A stretch of DNA of 64,000 nucleotides from Prevotella sp. oral taxon 376 (GTDB taxonomy: Bacteria; Bacteroidota; Bacteroidia; Bacteroidales; Bacteroidaceae). Of this stretch, positions 24,858 through 33,775 are shown piece by piece; position 1 is the first letter of the stretch, and every line of letters begins with the position of its first letter. The translations under genes and the position numbers were made by a program. Where the stretch lies: the NCBI RefSeq assembly GCF_003043945.1, contig NZ_PYXG01000001.1, forward strand, positions 868,001-932,000, read 5' to 3'. The notes under the pieces are model-generated. The model did not search any database. It saw only the letters and a list, made by a program, of their open reading frames with translations, and was not told where the DNA came from.

Positions 24858-25919
24858 TTACTCGAGTCTTGTGTTAAACTTCTTGAGGGCCACGAGCAGG
24901 AAGATGGCTGTCATGCCTGCGAGCACGAGAACCTCCTGTATCGCGTTCTCCACGGAAACTCCCATGATCATCAGTTTGCGCATGGCGGCAATGTAATAAG
25001 TGGGCGGCATGATGGCCGAGAGGCATTGTAGTATCTTCGGCATGCTCTCCACGGGAAACATCATGCCGCTGAGCAAAGCGCTGGGCATTAGCAATATCAC
25101 GGCCGAAACGATGAGAGCTGCGAGCTGGGTCTTGGCCATCGTGCTGATGAGTAGTCCCAGCGAGAGGGCCAGCAGGATATAAAGCGAGGATATGAGAATG
25201 ATGGCCAGCAAGCTTCCTGCCAGTGGGACATTGAGCACGAAGTGCGACATGAGCAGGATGCAGATGAGCACAGTGAAGGCCAGGAGCAAGTAGGGAACGG
25301 CCTTTGCGATGATAATCAGGAGTGGTCTTACGGGCGACACAAGCAGTATCTCCATCGTTCCGCGCTCCTTCTCCTTGACGATACTGATGCTCGTCATCAT
25401 GGCGCAGATGAGCATCAGCAGCATCCCCATGATGCCGGGCACGAAATTGTAGCTGCTCTTCATTTGCGGATTATAGAGCAACTGCATGGTTATCGGGTTG
25501 TGCAAGGGGGCGTTTTGAAGGACGAGTGAGGCATAGTTGGCATACTGCTGGGCCATGTTGGGGTCGGCTCCGTCGGTAATCAGTTGTATGCTTCCCTGTC
25601 TACTGTCAAATTCGTTGCTGAAAACAATAGCCATATCTGCTTTCTGGCTTCGGATGAGTTGCTCTGCCTCGGCAGGCGTATGTACATGGCGGATTATGCT
25701 GAAATACTCCGATTGGCTGAGCTGTAGCACTTTCTGTTGGGTCAGATAGCTCATTTTCGAGGTAACGACGACGGTCCGCACATTCCTCACATCGGTACTG
25801 ATAGCAAAGCCGAAGAGCAGCATCAGCACGATGGGCATGGCGAAGAGTATCAGCATCGTGCGCTTGTCGCGCAGGATGTGGCGGCCTTCCTTGATGACGA
25901 ATGCGATAAATTCCTTCAT
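24858..25919 (-). CDS. ABC-2 type exporter permease (proximal of two)
   Basis: A 353-residue paralog of the next permease with the same plan: an N-terminal helix (MLILFAMPIVLMLLFGFAIS), a periplasmic domain, and a helix block containing MGMLLMLICAMMTSISIVKEKERGTMEILLVSPVRP. The EKERGTMEIL loop matches the ABC-2 family. It begins 3 bp after the ATPase stop and ends 2 bp before the second permease. Together they would form the membrane channel of the exporter. Confidence 0.9.
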   Translation of the reverse strand: MKEFIAFVIKEGRHILRDKRTMLILFAMPIVLMLLFGFAISTDVRNVRTVVVTSKMSYLTQQKVLQLSQSEYFSIIRHVHTPAEAEQLIRSQKADMAIVFSNEFDSRQGSIQLITDGADPNMAQQYANYASLVLQNAPLHNPITMQLLYNPQMKSSYNFVPGIMGMLLMLICAMMTSISIVKEKERGTMEILLVSPVRPLLIIIAKAVPYLLLAFTVLICILLMSHFVLNVPLAGSLLAIILISSLYILLALSLGLLISTMAKTQLAALIVSAVILLMPSALLSGMMFPVESMPKILQCLSAIMPPTYYIAAMRKLMIMGVSVENAIQEVLVLAGMTAIFLLVALKKFNTRLE

Positions 25920-25922
25920 GGG

Positions 25923-27404
25923 TCAGTCTGATTTACGGGTTGCCTGGCGGGCTAAATGGGTGAATACGGCATTCATGTCGGGCAGGTCGAACTGTCTCTT
26001 GAGCTCCTCGGGGCTGCCCATGGCGCTTATCTTCCCATCCACCATGATAGAGATTCGATCGCAGTATTCCGCCTCGTCCATATAGTGGGTGGTTACGAAA
26101 ACCGTGATGCCCCGATCAGCGGCATCGTAGATGAGTTGCCAGAACTGCTTCCGCGTGGCGGGGTCCACGCCTCCCGTGGGCTCATCGAGGAATACGATGC
26201 CGGGCTCGTGGAAGATGCTTACCGAGAAGGCAAGCTTCTGCTTCCATCCCAAGGGGAGCGACTTGACGATGCTGTCGTGCTGTCCGTCCATGCCTAAATA
26301 GGTCAGCATCGAATCGGTCTTCATCCTGATATCCTGATCGCTCATACCGTAGATTCCCCCGAAAAGGCGTATGTTCTCGGCTACGGTCAAGTCTTCATAG
26401 AGCGAGAATCTCTGGCTCATGTAGCCGATGTGCCTCTTTATCTGCTCATGCTCCCGCGAGATGTCGAAGCCCATGACGCTACCCTTGCCGCTGGTAGGCC
26501 GGTTCAGTCCCGTAAGCATGTGCATGGCGGTAGTCTTACCGGCCCCGTTTGCGCCGAGGAAGCCGAAGATCTCGCCCCTCTTTACCGTAAACGAGATGTC
26601 GTCCACGGCATGGAAGCTCCCGAAAGCCTTTACGAGATGGGAGACCTCGATGACTGTTTTCGCTTCTTGCTTCATGGAATTGGAGGGCACCTCGTCCCTT
26701 ATAGGGGGCTCGGGATTGAATATTTCCTTGAAGTGGGTAAGTATTTCGTCGGGAACTCCGATGCCCGCAACGGACCCTCTGTTAAGGAATGCCACGTGTT
26801 CGCACATCCTCACCTCGTCCAGATAAGGTGTTGCGGCAACGATCGTGATGCCCTTTTCTTTAAGTCCCATGAGCATATCCCATAGCTCCTTGCGGCTGAC
26901 GGGGTCGACTCCGGTGGTGGGCTCGTCGAGGAAAAGCACGCTCGGTTGGTGCACGAGGGCGCACGAGAGGGCAAGCTTTTGCTTCATGCCGCCCGACAGC
27001 GCGCCGGCCCTGCGGTTCCTGAAAGGCTCTATCTGCGAGTAGATGGGCCTGATGAGGTTGTAGCCCTCGTCGACGGTAGTGCCGAACAAGGTGGCGAAAA
27101 ACTCAAGGTTTTCCTGTACCGAGAGATCCTGATAGAGCGAAAACTTGCCCGGCATATATCCCACCCGACTGCGTATCTGCGACATCTGTCGCATCACATC
27201 GTAGCCGTCGACCGTAGCTATGCCCGCATCCGGCAGGATAAGCGTTGCCAGGATGCGGAAAAGCGTGGTCTTGCCCGCTCCGTCGGGACCGATAAGCCCA
27301 AAGACTTCTCCTTCGTCTATGGAGAGCGAGACATCTTTCAGAGCCTGTATCCTTCCATAGTTTTTCGATAAGTTCGTTATCTCTATGGCATGTACCATGT
27401 TCAC
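25923..27404 (-). CDS. tandem double-domain ABC exporter ATPase
   Basis: A 493-residue protein with two ATP-binding domains in one chain, matched to the two permeases downstream. Domain 1 (about 5-235) has Walker A GPDGAGKTTL, signature LSGGMKQK and Walker B LFLDEPTTGVDP. Domain 2 (about 250-480) has Walker A GANGAGKTTA and Walker B VFLDEPTGGVDP, but its signature reads LPLGWKQK instead of LSGG, a variant usual in YbhF/YhiH-type proteins. Translation could also begin at 27398. It would power an export complex reaching the outer membrane through HlyD-like and TolC-like partners. Confidence 0.93.
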   Translation of the reverse strand: MNMVHAIEITNLSKNYGRIQALKDVSLSIDEGEVFGLIGPDGAGKTTLFRILATLILPDAGIATVDGYDVMRQMSQIRSRVGYMPGKFSLYQDLSVQENLEFFATLFGTTVDEGYNLIRPIYSQIEPFRNRRAGALSGGMKQKLALSCALVHQPSVLFLDEPTTGVDPVSRKELWDMLMGLKEKGITIVAATPYLDEVRMCEHVAFLNRGSVAGIGVPDEILTHFKEIFNPEPPIRDEVPSNSMKQEAKTVIEVSHLVKAFGSFHAVDDISFTVKRGEIFGFLGANGAGKTTAMHMLTGLNRPTSGKGSVMGFDISREHEQIKRHIGYMSQRFSLYEDLTVAENIRLFGGIYGMSDQDIRMKTDSMLTYLGMDGQHDSIVKSLPLGWKQKLAFSVSIFHEPGIVFLDEPTGGVDPATRKQFWQLIYDAADRGITVFVTTHYMDEAEYCDRISIMVDGKISAMGSPEELKRQFDLPDMNAVFTHLARQATRKSD

Positions 27405-27434
27405 ACCTTCATCTTTGATCTTTACTCCTTGCTC

Positions 27435-28340
27435 TTAGTATTCTAGCCTCACCGAGCCATACATGCCAATTTTGATGTAGCCATCGTTCTTTACAGCCAC
27501 CTTCATGGCATACACCAAGTCGGCCCGCTCGTCGTCGGTGAGGATGGTTTTGGGTGTAAACTCGCTCTTCGCGGATATCCATGTTACCGTGCCCTGATAG
27601 TCCTTGAGGTGGTCGTTGCCGTAGTCGGCGAGCACTTTTACCCTCTGCCCGAGCTTGACTTGCTTTAGCTGTGCGGTCGTGATGTAGGCGCGAAGATACA
27701 TGTGGTCGATATCCGCCATCTTGAAGAGCGGTTTTCCTATAGTGGCAAACTCCCCCTCCTCGGCATATTTCTCAAGCACGAGGCCTGTAATGGGCGCATA
27801 GAGATGGCACTTCCGGAGCTGGTCGGCTATCTGGAGGCTTTGTATGTCCGCCGTTCCCATTTGCGCGTTGAGGCTTTTGGTGGAAGTGTTGAGGGTCGAG
27901 GTCTGGGCCTCAAGCTGCTTCTGTAGCACCCGCAGCTGGCTGCTCGCGTCGTCGAGCAGCTTGTGGTTAGCCGCCCCGTCCTTTACGAGTTGCGCATAGC
28001 GGTTCACATCTTCTTGGGCTTTTTGGATTTGCTGGGTGGTGGCCGCTATCTGCTTCTGCGTCTCCGGCTTTTGGCTTTCATAGACGAATTTCGTCGCGCC
28101 GATCTGCCGCGCCTTCAGGTAGAGCTGCACGGTGTCTACAAGCCCCACTTGAGTTCCGCCCTTCACCCTGTCTCCCTCGGTGATGTCAAACTGCAGCAGC
28201 TTGCCCGTTTGCTCGGCCGAGACGGTGATTTCGGTAGCCTCGAAGATTCCGGAAGCAAAGTTTTCTTCCTCCTTGTTGCCGCAAGAGGCGGGAATGATCG
28301 CCGCGGCTAAAACGACGATGGTACTCTTCAAAGTCTTCAT
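27435..28340 (-). CDS. HlyD-family membrane fusion lipoprotein of the exporter
   Basis: A 301-residue periplasmic adaptor. The leader ends PASC (lipobox), so it is probably a lipoprotein. Then come a lipoyl/beta-barrel half (FEATEITVSAEQTGKLLQFDITEGDRVKGGTQVG), a long coiled-coil hairpin (about 85-175, rich in Gln/Lys), the second lipoyl half (LYAPITGLVLEKYAEEGEFATIGKPLF) and a barrel region ending in IKIGMYGSVRLEY. The frame is open to 28376, but the ATG at 28340 gives the correct signal peptide. It bridges the ABC permeases with the TolC-like channel. Confidence 0.9.
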   Translation of the reverse strand: MKTLKSTIVVLAAAIIPASCGNKEEENFASGIFEATEITVSAEQTGKLLQFDITEGDRVKGGTQVGLVDTVQLYLKARQIGATKFVYESQKPETQKQIAATTQQIQKAQEDVNRYAQLVKDGAANHKLLDDASSQLRVLQKQLEAQTSTLNTSTKSLNAQMGTADIQSLQIADQLRKCHLYAPITGLVLEKYAEEGEFATIGKPLFKMADIDHMYLRAYITTAQLKQVKLGQRVKVLADYGNDHLKDYQGTVTWISAKSEFTPKTILTDDERADLVYAMKVAVKNDGYIKIGMYGSVRLEY

Positions 28341-28372
28341 ATTTCTGTTGTTTTTATTTTGGAGTCTCACTT

Positions 28373-29611
28373 TCATTCTCCCTTGATGGTATTCAGGGCA
28401 TAGAGTTCCCTTAGCAATTCAATCTCGTGGAGCGCTTTCTGCTGGCGCGCCTGGGCGACGGCGTTGATGTCGCGGAGCATCTCGTTGACGCTCTCCGTGC
28501 CCAGCCTTACCTTGCTCTCGCTCTTTGAGCGGATGTTTTCCCGTAGTCTGACGATTTCTTCATCTTGCTCGATCTGTCTCCGCAGGATGTCGATGTTTCC
28601 GCTGCCATTTTCTTCCTGAAGCGAGTTATTGAAGAGGAAGGTCTCCCGCTGGCTGTCTATCTGTCGGCTTTGGGCCTCCAGCAGTCGGATGTCATTCCTG
28701 CGCGTGTAGAGCGAGCCGATGTTCCAGTTTAGAGTCAGACCGCCCGCCAGTAGGCTATTTTTCATCATGTCGGTTACCTTCGTGTGATAAGTGCCCATCC
28801 CGAAAACTTTCAAGGTGGGCATAAGCCTCGTGTTCAACAGCCTCCGCTGTGCCTCGATAAGCCTGCCTTGGGCGGTATAGTATTGAAGTTCTGGTCGTGT
28901 ATTCTCCCGTTGGGCGTCCTTGACAGGAGGAATGGCAAGCAGGGTTTTTTCCCCAAGCTGCCGCCCGACAAAGATGCCGAGCATTTTCAGATAGGCTGTC
29001 CTCGAGGCTTGCTGGGCATCGAAGGCCTGCCGTGCCTTGACCTCTTCCACCCTTACGGCGTCCCAATCGCTTTGGTTGGCCACTCCTCCTCGCATCATGC
29101 TCTCGATGCCTTTGCGGGCTATGTCGAGGTCGCTTTGCAGCAACAGGGTCTGCTTGAGCCGCTCGTCGAGCATGAGCACGCCAAAGTAAAGCTGTTCGAC
29201 ACGCTGGTTGAGCTCGTAGAGCGACACCCTGAGTTGTTGGTTCCGCACATTCGCTTCTGCACTTGCCACCTCCTTCCGCGACTTGATTTGTCCGCCATCG
29301 TAGAGGTTCTGGCTGATGACCACCGAGCCGGAGGCCATCCAGTTCTTCATATTCAATCCCATCTGCCGCATCGCAGGGCTTGCGTCAAGTACATTGGTAA
29401 ATGCCATTGCGTTGGCCGACACGCTGATTTGCGGCAGCCAGGCTTTCTGCGCATTCTCGAGGGTGTAGTCGCGCGACAGCTCGATGAGGTCATACTGCTT
29501 CACGGCGGGATAGTTGTCGTGAGCCATCTGCTTGCATTCCTCGAGCGTGAGAGACTGTGCCTGTGCCAGCATCGGCAGCATACATATTATAATATAGATA
29601 CTCTTTCTCAT
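28373..29611 (-). CDS. TolC-family outer-membrane efflux channel
   Basis: A 412-residue outer-membrane protein with a signal peptide (MRKSIYIIICMLPMLAQAQS) and two repeats of the TolC helical hairpin: LTLEECKQMAHDNYPAVKQ near the N-terminus and LEAQSRQIDSQRETFLFNN further on. The GGLTLNWNIGSLYTRRND segment is the typical outer-membrane barrel strand pair. The longer frame from 29650 is rejected because it puts a non-signal sequence before the leader. It is the first gene of the exporter operon, divergent from the AraC regulator at 29781. Confidence 0.92.
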   Translation of the reverse strand: MRKSIYIIICMLPMLAQAQSLTLEECKQMAHDNYPAVKQYDLIELSRDYTLENAQKAWLPQISVSANAMAFTNVLDASPAMRQMGLNMKNWMASGSVVISQNLYDGGQIKSRKEVASAEANVRNQQLRVSLYELNQRVEQLYFGVLMLDERLKQTLLLQSDLDIARKGIESMMRGGVANQSDWDAVRVEEVKARQAFDAQQASRTAYLKMLGIFVGRQLGEKTLLAIPPVKDAQRENTRPELQYYTAQGRLIEAQRRLLNTRLMPTLKVFGMGTYHTKVTDMMKNSLLAGGLTLNWNIGSLYTRRNDIRLLEAQSRQIDSQRETFLFNNSLQEENGSGNIDILRRQIEQDEEIVRLRENIRSKSESKVRLGTESVNEMLRDINAVAQARQQKALHEIELLRELYALNTIKGE

Positions 29612-29647
29612 TGTATTGGGGTTTATTCTGTGTTGCAAATCTGTCTG

Positions 29648-29655
29648 CAAAGATA
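29648..29655 (-). promoter_or_regulatory. -7 box of the exporter operon
   Basis: Minus-strand TATCTTTG about 37 bp upstream of the TolC-like ATG; no clear -33 TTTG. It also rules out the start at 29650. Confidence 0.5.
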
Positions 29656-29752
29656 CGCTCTAATTCCTTATATGCCGTTATCTACAAGTAGAAGAAGATG
29701 CTCTTTTTGTATATTATATGTCGAAAAAGGGTGCAATTTTTGGGATTTTTGT

Positions 29753-29760
29753 TATCTTTG
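29753..29760 (+). promoter_or_regulatory. -7 box of the AraC regulator gene
   Basis: TATCTTTG about 20 bp before the regulator ATG. The two divergent start regions are about 100 bp apart, which allows one shared operator. Confidence 0.55.
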
Positions 29761-29780
29761 CGTCATATTAGTATAGGAAA

Positions 29781-30686
29781 ATGAAGACAAAAAAACCAGA
29801 GACGCTCACCTTCGAGCGCATGACCGAATTGTTCTACAACGACTCTGCCGGTCAGTCCGAGAAAGTGTTGTTGGGCAAGGAAATGTCGATTATCTTCGAT
29901 GTCGGAGTGGGTGTGCGGCGTGTGTTGCAAGAAGGCATGCTGCTGCAGATGCTCGACTATCGCTGCGGATTCATCAGACGGGGTTGGGTGCGGGCGAAAA
30001 TCAATCTCGTGGAATATACCATCGGTATTGGGACCCTGGCCTTTCTTACCCCCGGGAGCATCGTGGAGCCTCTTGAATACAGTGCTGACTTCGCCTTAGA
30101 GGGCATGGCCGTGTCGGCCGAGTTGGTGCATCTGTCTCTCAACAACCATCTGCCGAGAATCTTCAACGGACACAAGACCGACGGGCGGATGCGGGTGTCC
30201 GAGGAGACCTGCGACATAGTCGACCGTATGTTGCGCCTGCTTTTCGATGTCTCCCACAAGGCCCGCCACGACAATCAGGTGGTACTGAACCTCGTTGCGG
30301 CCTATCTTAACTTCTTCGACCAGCAATTTGCCGAAGGCACGGAGATGTCGGTCGGCCGCAATGCCAACGAGCGGTTCCTCTTCGAACGGTTTATCTATCT
30401 GGTCAACAACTATAGCGGCCGGGAGCATCACCTCGACTTCTATGCCGGTAAAATGTGCATTACAGTGCGCTATCTGAGCACGATGATTCGCAAGGCGAGT
30501 GGTGTTACCGCGAAGGAATGGCTCGACCGGGCCCTGGTTACACAAGCCAAGGTGATGCTTAGCTACAGCAGTAGGAATGTGGCGCAGATAGCCGACGAGC
30601 TCAATTTTCCGAACGCCAGCTTCTTCTGCAAATACTTTAAACGCCTGGCCGGATGCACCCCGCAGCAATACAGGGCTGCGAGATAG
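29781..30686 (+). CDS. AraC-family transcriptional regulator
   Basis: A 301-residue regulator. Residues 20-170 make a cupin-like effector domain, and the C-terminal 100 residues hold two helix-turn-helix motifs (FYAGKMCITVRYLSTMIRK, then SSRNVAQIADELNFPNASFFCKYFKRLAGCTPQQYRAA), the classic AraC/XylS signature. It is divergent from the five-gene TolC-HlyD-ABC exporter, so it probably controls that operon, perhaps sensing the exported compound. The inducer is unknown. Confidence 0.9.
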   Translation: MKTKKPETLTFERMTELFYNDSAGQSEKVLLGKEMSIIFDVGVGVRRVLQEGMLLQMLDYRCGFIRRGWVRAKINLVEYTIGIGTLAFLTPGSIVEPLEYSADFALEGMAVSAELVHLSLNNHLPRIFNGHKTDGRMRVSEETCDIVDRMLRLLFDVSHKARHDNQVVLNLVAAYLNFFDQQFAEGTEMSVGRNANERFLFERFIYLVNNYSGREHHLDFYAGKMCITVRYLSTMIRKASGVTAKEWLDRALVTQAKVMLSYSSRNVAQIADELNFPNASFFCKYFKRLAGCTPQQYRAAR

Positions 30687-31120
30687 CCCCTCACGCATAT
30701 TCTTCTTCCTTCCCATAGGTTATCGATGCAGTTTCCCGATGTTGCCCGGGGAGCAATTACCAGCTGTTAGTAATGATGTTACTAACAGCTGGTAATGATG
30801 TTACTAACAGCTGGTAATTTTCTGGTAAGTTACTTTGAGGACGGTGGGGGCTGCTTCCTGCTCATCGAGTGGCAGGCTGGAAACCGTACAGAATATGGGC
30901 GACGGGCGTAAGGCTCTCAACCCTTTTCTTCTTTCGTGGCAGAGGACTCCGGAGTGTTACGAGGTTTAGGTGTTTCCTTTTCATATTCCGGAGTTGATGC
31001 TGAAGAAGGCCATAGTGAGCAAGGTGGTTATGGGCGACCTGGCATGGAATGACAAAGGCACTGATATAAATGCGTGGGAAAAGTCTCTGGAAACAGCATC
31101 TCGTTTTCAAGTCGGCCATC
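30687..31120. other. 434 bp gap between the AraC gene and the acyl-ligase gene
   Basis: The only structure seen is the 22 bp repeat array at 30757-30822. Both strands show short open frames in 30860-31120 without family features, so no gene is called there. Confidence 0.6.
30757..30822 (+). repeat. intergenic array B: three 22 bp palindromic units
   Basis: Cores TTACCAGCTGTTAGTAA (30757-30773), TTACTAACAGCTGGTAA (30779-30795) and the same again (30801-30817), joined by 5 bp linkers TGATG. The first core is the exact reverse complement of the other two. The array begins 71 bp after the AraC stop. Confidence 0.95.
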
Positions 31121-32434
31121 CTACCGATAAGATTTCCGGTCGAGCTTTCCGTTGAAGGTGCGTCTGACGGAGGGCACTTGTTCATAGTATACGGGCACTT
31201 TGTACGCTTCCAGTCGGCTGCCGATGTGTTTTGCCACGGCTTTTTTATCAAGTTCGCATCCCTCCTTCATCACCGAGAGGAGCTTAGGCACCGTGCCGAG
31301 CACAGGATGCGGGGAGGCAATGCAAATGCAGTCAGCGATGTCGGGCAGGTCGGAAGCTGCGTCCTCCACCTCAGAGGGATCCACTTTATAGCCGGCGCTA
31401 TTGATGACATCGTCTTCTCGGCCCAGCAGGCGGAGCATGCCCTCGTCGTCGATTTGGCCGCGGTCGGCTGTGTAGAGTATCCCGTCGCGCAGCACCTGTC
31501 GGGTGAGTTTGTCGTTCCCTGCATACCCGCTCATCAGCGTCTTTCCTTCACAGGCTATCCTTCCTTGTCGGGTAATATGGAAATTAGAGTTTTTCATGGG
31601 GTGTCCGAGACATTTCTCGAGGCATCGGCCATCGTTGAAGTTATAGGTGGCGATGATGCCCGTTTCGGTTGACGCATAGGTGTTATAGAGCCGTGTGCGG
31701 GGCAGGAGGCGGCAGAGTTGCCGCATATCGCTATGCGTCATGGGAGCCGCACCTGTCTCGATGAAGTCTATCTTGTCGGCATATAGCGCAAGCCGTTTAC
31801 CGCTGAAGGCAAGTAGGATGCGAATGTTGGCGGGCACGAGGAAGGTGGCGAGCCGGCCTTCCGGATAGTCGAGGGCATGGAAGAAAGCGTTCAGGTCTTT
31901 CATGCCTTTGAGGATAAGGAGTGTGCCCCCCTGCATGATGACAGGATAGAGTTTAGAGAGACTTCCGATGTGGTTCATCGGTCCGCAGACTACGAATGTC
32001 GTTTCGTGGCAGAATCCCTGTGCCTCGGTGAGGTTTTCGCCGTTGGCAATGATGGCCGACTGGCTGATCATGACCCCTTTGGAGCGTCCCGTGGTACCCG
32101 TGGTATAAAGCACATCGGCTACTGCTGACGGAAAGTCTGCCTCAGCGAGTTCGGCTCCTACCGCCTGCATCGTAGCCTCCGGCGTGCCGGCCTCCATTGG
32201 AACGGCAATTGCACCAGCTCTGTGAAGGGCAAGATAGGTAATCAGGAAATCGGCTCCCTGTGTGTTTCTGAATACCACCGCACGGCCTTTACGGTCATCG
32301 AACTCCATGGCTTTCCGTACGACGGACTCGTAGAGGCGGGCATAGCTCAGGCTCTGTCCGTCGGGGTCTACGATAGCCGTCTTCTCGGGATAGAGCCGGG
32401 CGTTACGCTTCAGATAGTCTTCGAGGGTGGTCAT
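31121..32434 (-). CDS. AMP-binding acid-CoA/carrier-protein ligase
   Basis: A 437-residue ANL-superfamily adenylating enzyme. It shows the phosphate-binding loop DVLYTTGTTGRSKGVMIS (about 107-124), the A5-like region YNTYASTETG, the hinge-proximal DRGQIDDEGMLRLLGREDDVINSAGYKV, and the C-terminal catalytic lysine motif NGKLDRK. It is shorter than typical acyl-CoA ligases (about 500). A carrier protein gene lies immediately upstream in the same operon (2 bp gap), so it probably loads an acid onto that carrier. The acid is unknown. Confidence 0.85.
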   Translation of the reverse strand: MTTLEDYLKRNARLYPEKTAIVDPDGQSLSYARLYESVVRKAMEFDDRKGRAVVFRNTQGADFLITYLALHRAGAIAVPMEAGTPEATMQAVGAELAEADFPSAVADVLYTTGTTGRSKGVMISQSAIIANGENLTEAQGFCHETTFVVCGPMNHIGSLSKLYPVIMQGGTLLILKGMKDLNAFFHALDYPEGRLATFLVPANIRILLAFSGKRLALYADKIDFIETGAAPMTHSDMRQLCRLLPRTRLYNTYASTETGIIATYNFNDGRCLEKCLGHPMKNSNFHITRQGRIACEGKTLMSGYAGNDKLTRQVLRDGILYTADRGQIDDEGMLRLLGREDDVINSAGYKVDPSEVEDAASDLPDIADCICIASPHPVLGTVPKLLSVMKEGCELDKKAVAKHIGSRLEAYKVPVYYEQVPSVRRTFNGKLDRKSYR

Positions 32435-32436
32435 GG

Positions 32437-32667
32437 TTATTTTTCGGCGAGCTTCTTATCTACGAGGACAGCCAGACTATCGATAGAGCGAAGATTCTTA
32501 GGGGTCGCGTCTTGTGATTCGAGTTCGATGCCATACTCATTGGAAAGCACCATCAGGACGGTGGTAACTCCCAGTGAGTCGAGCTCGCTGAAGAGAAAGT
32601 CGGAGTCCAGGTCTACGAGTGGTAGGGCTTCGGCAAGCAGTTCGCGTATTCTTTCTTTCTTGTCCAT
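32437..32667 (-). CDS. acyl carrier protein
   Basis: A 76-residue carrier protein with the phosphopantetheine attachment motif: Ser32 in LDSLGVTT, a long helix I, and an acidic surface. The open frame reaches 32976, but that would put about 100 unrelated residues in front; the ATG at 32667 gives the correct size, and a minus-strand -7 box TATCTTTG lies at 32689-32696. Its stop lies 2 bp before the ligase start. It is not the fatty-acid synthase ACP by context; more likely a dedicated carrier for the ligase. Confidence 0.85.
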   Translation of the reverse strand: MDKKERIRELLAEALPLVDLDSDFLFSELDSLGVTTVLMVLSNEYGIELESQDATPKNLRSIDSLAVLVDKKLAEK

Positions 32668-32688
32668 AGTTCTCGAAATGATTGCGTG

Positions 32689-32696
32689 CAAAGATA
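32689..32696 (-). promoter_or_regulatory. -7 box of the carrier protein/ligase operon
   Basis: Minus-strand TATCTTTG, 21 bp before the ACP ATG. It fixes the ACP start at 32667 rather than at the longer open frame. Confidence 0.55.
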
Positions 32697-32786
32697 ATGG
32701 TTTTTCTTTAATCCGCCAATGGTTTCCTCCAGTTTTTGTTTCGACTGCTGAAACCTTGCCTGCAGACGATTCACGCAAAAACAGGA

Positions 32787-32815
32787 AACCGCTTTCCGCA
32801 AAACGGAAAGCGGTT
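32787..32815 (-). terminator. rho-independent terminator of the sigma/barrel operon
   Basis: A perfect 12 bp stem AACCGCTTTCCG / CGGAAAGCGGTT with a 5 nt loop. On the minus strand it is followed by TTTCCTGTTTTTG, and it lies about 80 bp after the stop of the barrel protein gene at 32894. Confidence 0.85.
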
Positions 32816-32893
32816 AATGTTTCCCTTGGAGATGATATCCGGGATGGGTGCGGGGAGCGGGAGCCACGGCAGGCGACTGCTCTCAACCGCGGC

Positions 32894-33730
32894 TTATAGG
32901 GAGAATCCGATGCCGATACCAAACGGATGGCAGGAGAGACCGTCCTTGAACAACTTCGTGAGGGCATAGTGCGCATAGAGCGTAAACCCTCCGAAACCGA
33001 TATATCCTTCGAGGTTGAGTCCCAGAGTGTTCATGTTCAGATCATCGCTCACTGTATGCTTATCGTGGCGGATGCGGTATTTCGACTTCTCGGAGCCCCT
33101 TATCTCTCCCGACAGGCCTAATGCGGCATAACCCTCGTTGCGGCCGAATTTGCGCTTCCACTCTACCATCACGGGAAGTCTGGCATACGCATATTTCAGG
33201 AAGCTGGTCCTCACATTCTCGGCATCGTTGGCTCGCGGGATTGTCTGCCCATCCACATTGTCGAGCACATAGCCCGTGTTGAAGTGGTTGTGGATATATC
33301 CCGCCTGCAAGGCAGATACCAGCCCGAAGGTGTTGCCACGGCTGAGTGAGATGCCCATCTTGAAAGTGGATACTCCCCATTCCGACGAACGCGTGTCGCG
33401 ACTGTGAGCGCCGCTCCCGCCGTTGATGAGGTTTGTGCCGATAAACACACCGGGAAGGTGTGAATAGAAGGTGTTCCCTTTCTTCTTTCTGATGGGTACG
33501 AAAGGCGACGAGACGAACACTTGCTCCACCTCCTGTCCGTCCACGAAGCTTGTCTCACGAGTCTTTACCAGTTGGTTTCCTACGGAATCATAGATCTGTA
33601 CATGGGTTTCCATACCACTCTCGCTCACTACGATCCGCTTGTTTCCCATGCGCAGGGTGGTGTCGTTGGCTTCGCCGGCCCATGCCGAAATTGCTGGCAG
33701 AAGGGCTAAGGAGAGTATCAGCTTTTTCAT
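32894..33730 (-). CDS. exported beta-barrel protein of an ECF sigma operon
   Basis: A 278-residue protein with a signal peptide (MKKLILSLALLPAISAWA). A short periplasmic part (about 20-90) precedes a barrel-like region with alternating strands (STFKMGISLSRGNTFGLVSALQAGYIHN, GLNLEGYIGFGGFTLYAHYALTKLF) and an aromatic-rich end (HPFGIGIGFSL). It is the last gene of the run sigma - anti-sigma - exported protein - barrel. It may be the outer-membrane client of that sigma system. Confidence 0.75.
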   Translation of the reverse strand: MKKLILSLALLPAISAWAGEANDTTLRMGNKRIVVSESGMETHVQIYDSVGNQLVKTRETSFVDGQEVEQVFVSSPFVPIRKKKGNTFYSHLPGVFIGTNLINGGSGAHSRDTRSSEWGVSTFKMGISLSRGNTFGLVSALQAGYIHNHFNTGYVLDNVDGQTIPRANDAENVRTSFLKYAYARLPVMVEWKRKFGRNEGYAALGLSGEIRGSEKSKYRIRHDKHTVSDDLNMNTLGLNLEGYIGFGGFTLYAHYALTKLFKDGLSCHPFGIGIGFSL

Positions 33731-33775
33731 TTTTCTGTTGTTTTAAGTTGTTTTCGGTTTTACTGTCCGTTTTGT

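Noticed and set aside
28784-29776. 330-codon plus-strand open frame
   Set aside because: Antisense to the TolC-like gene, with no recognisable domain.
30862-31251. 129-codon minus-strand frame
   Set aside because: It overlaps the end of the acyl-ligase gene in another frame and shows no domain or leader.
33211-33558. 115-codon minus-strand frame
   Set aside because: Shadow frame of the barrel protein gene on the same strand.
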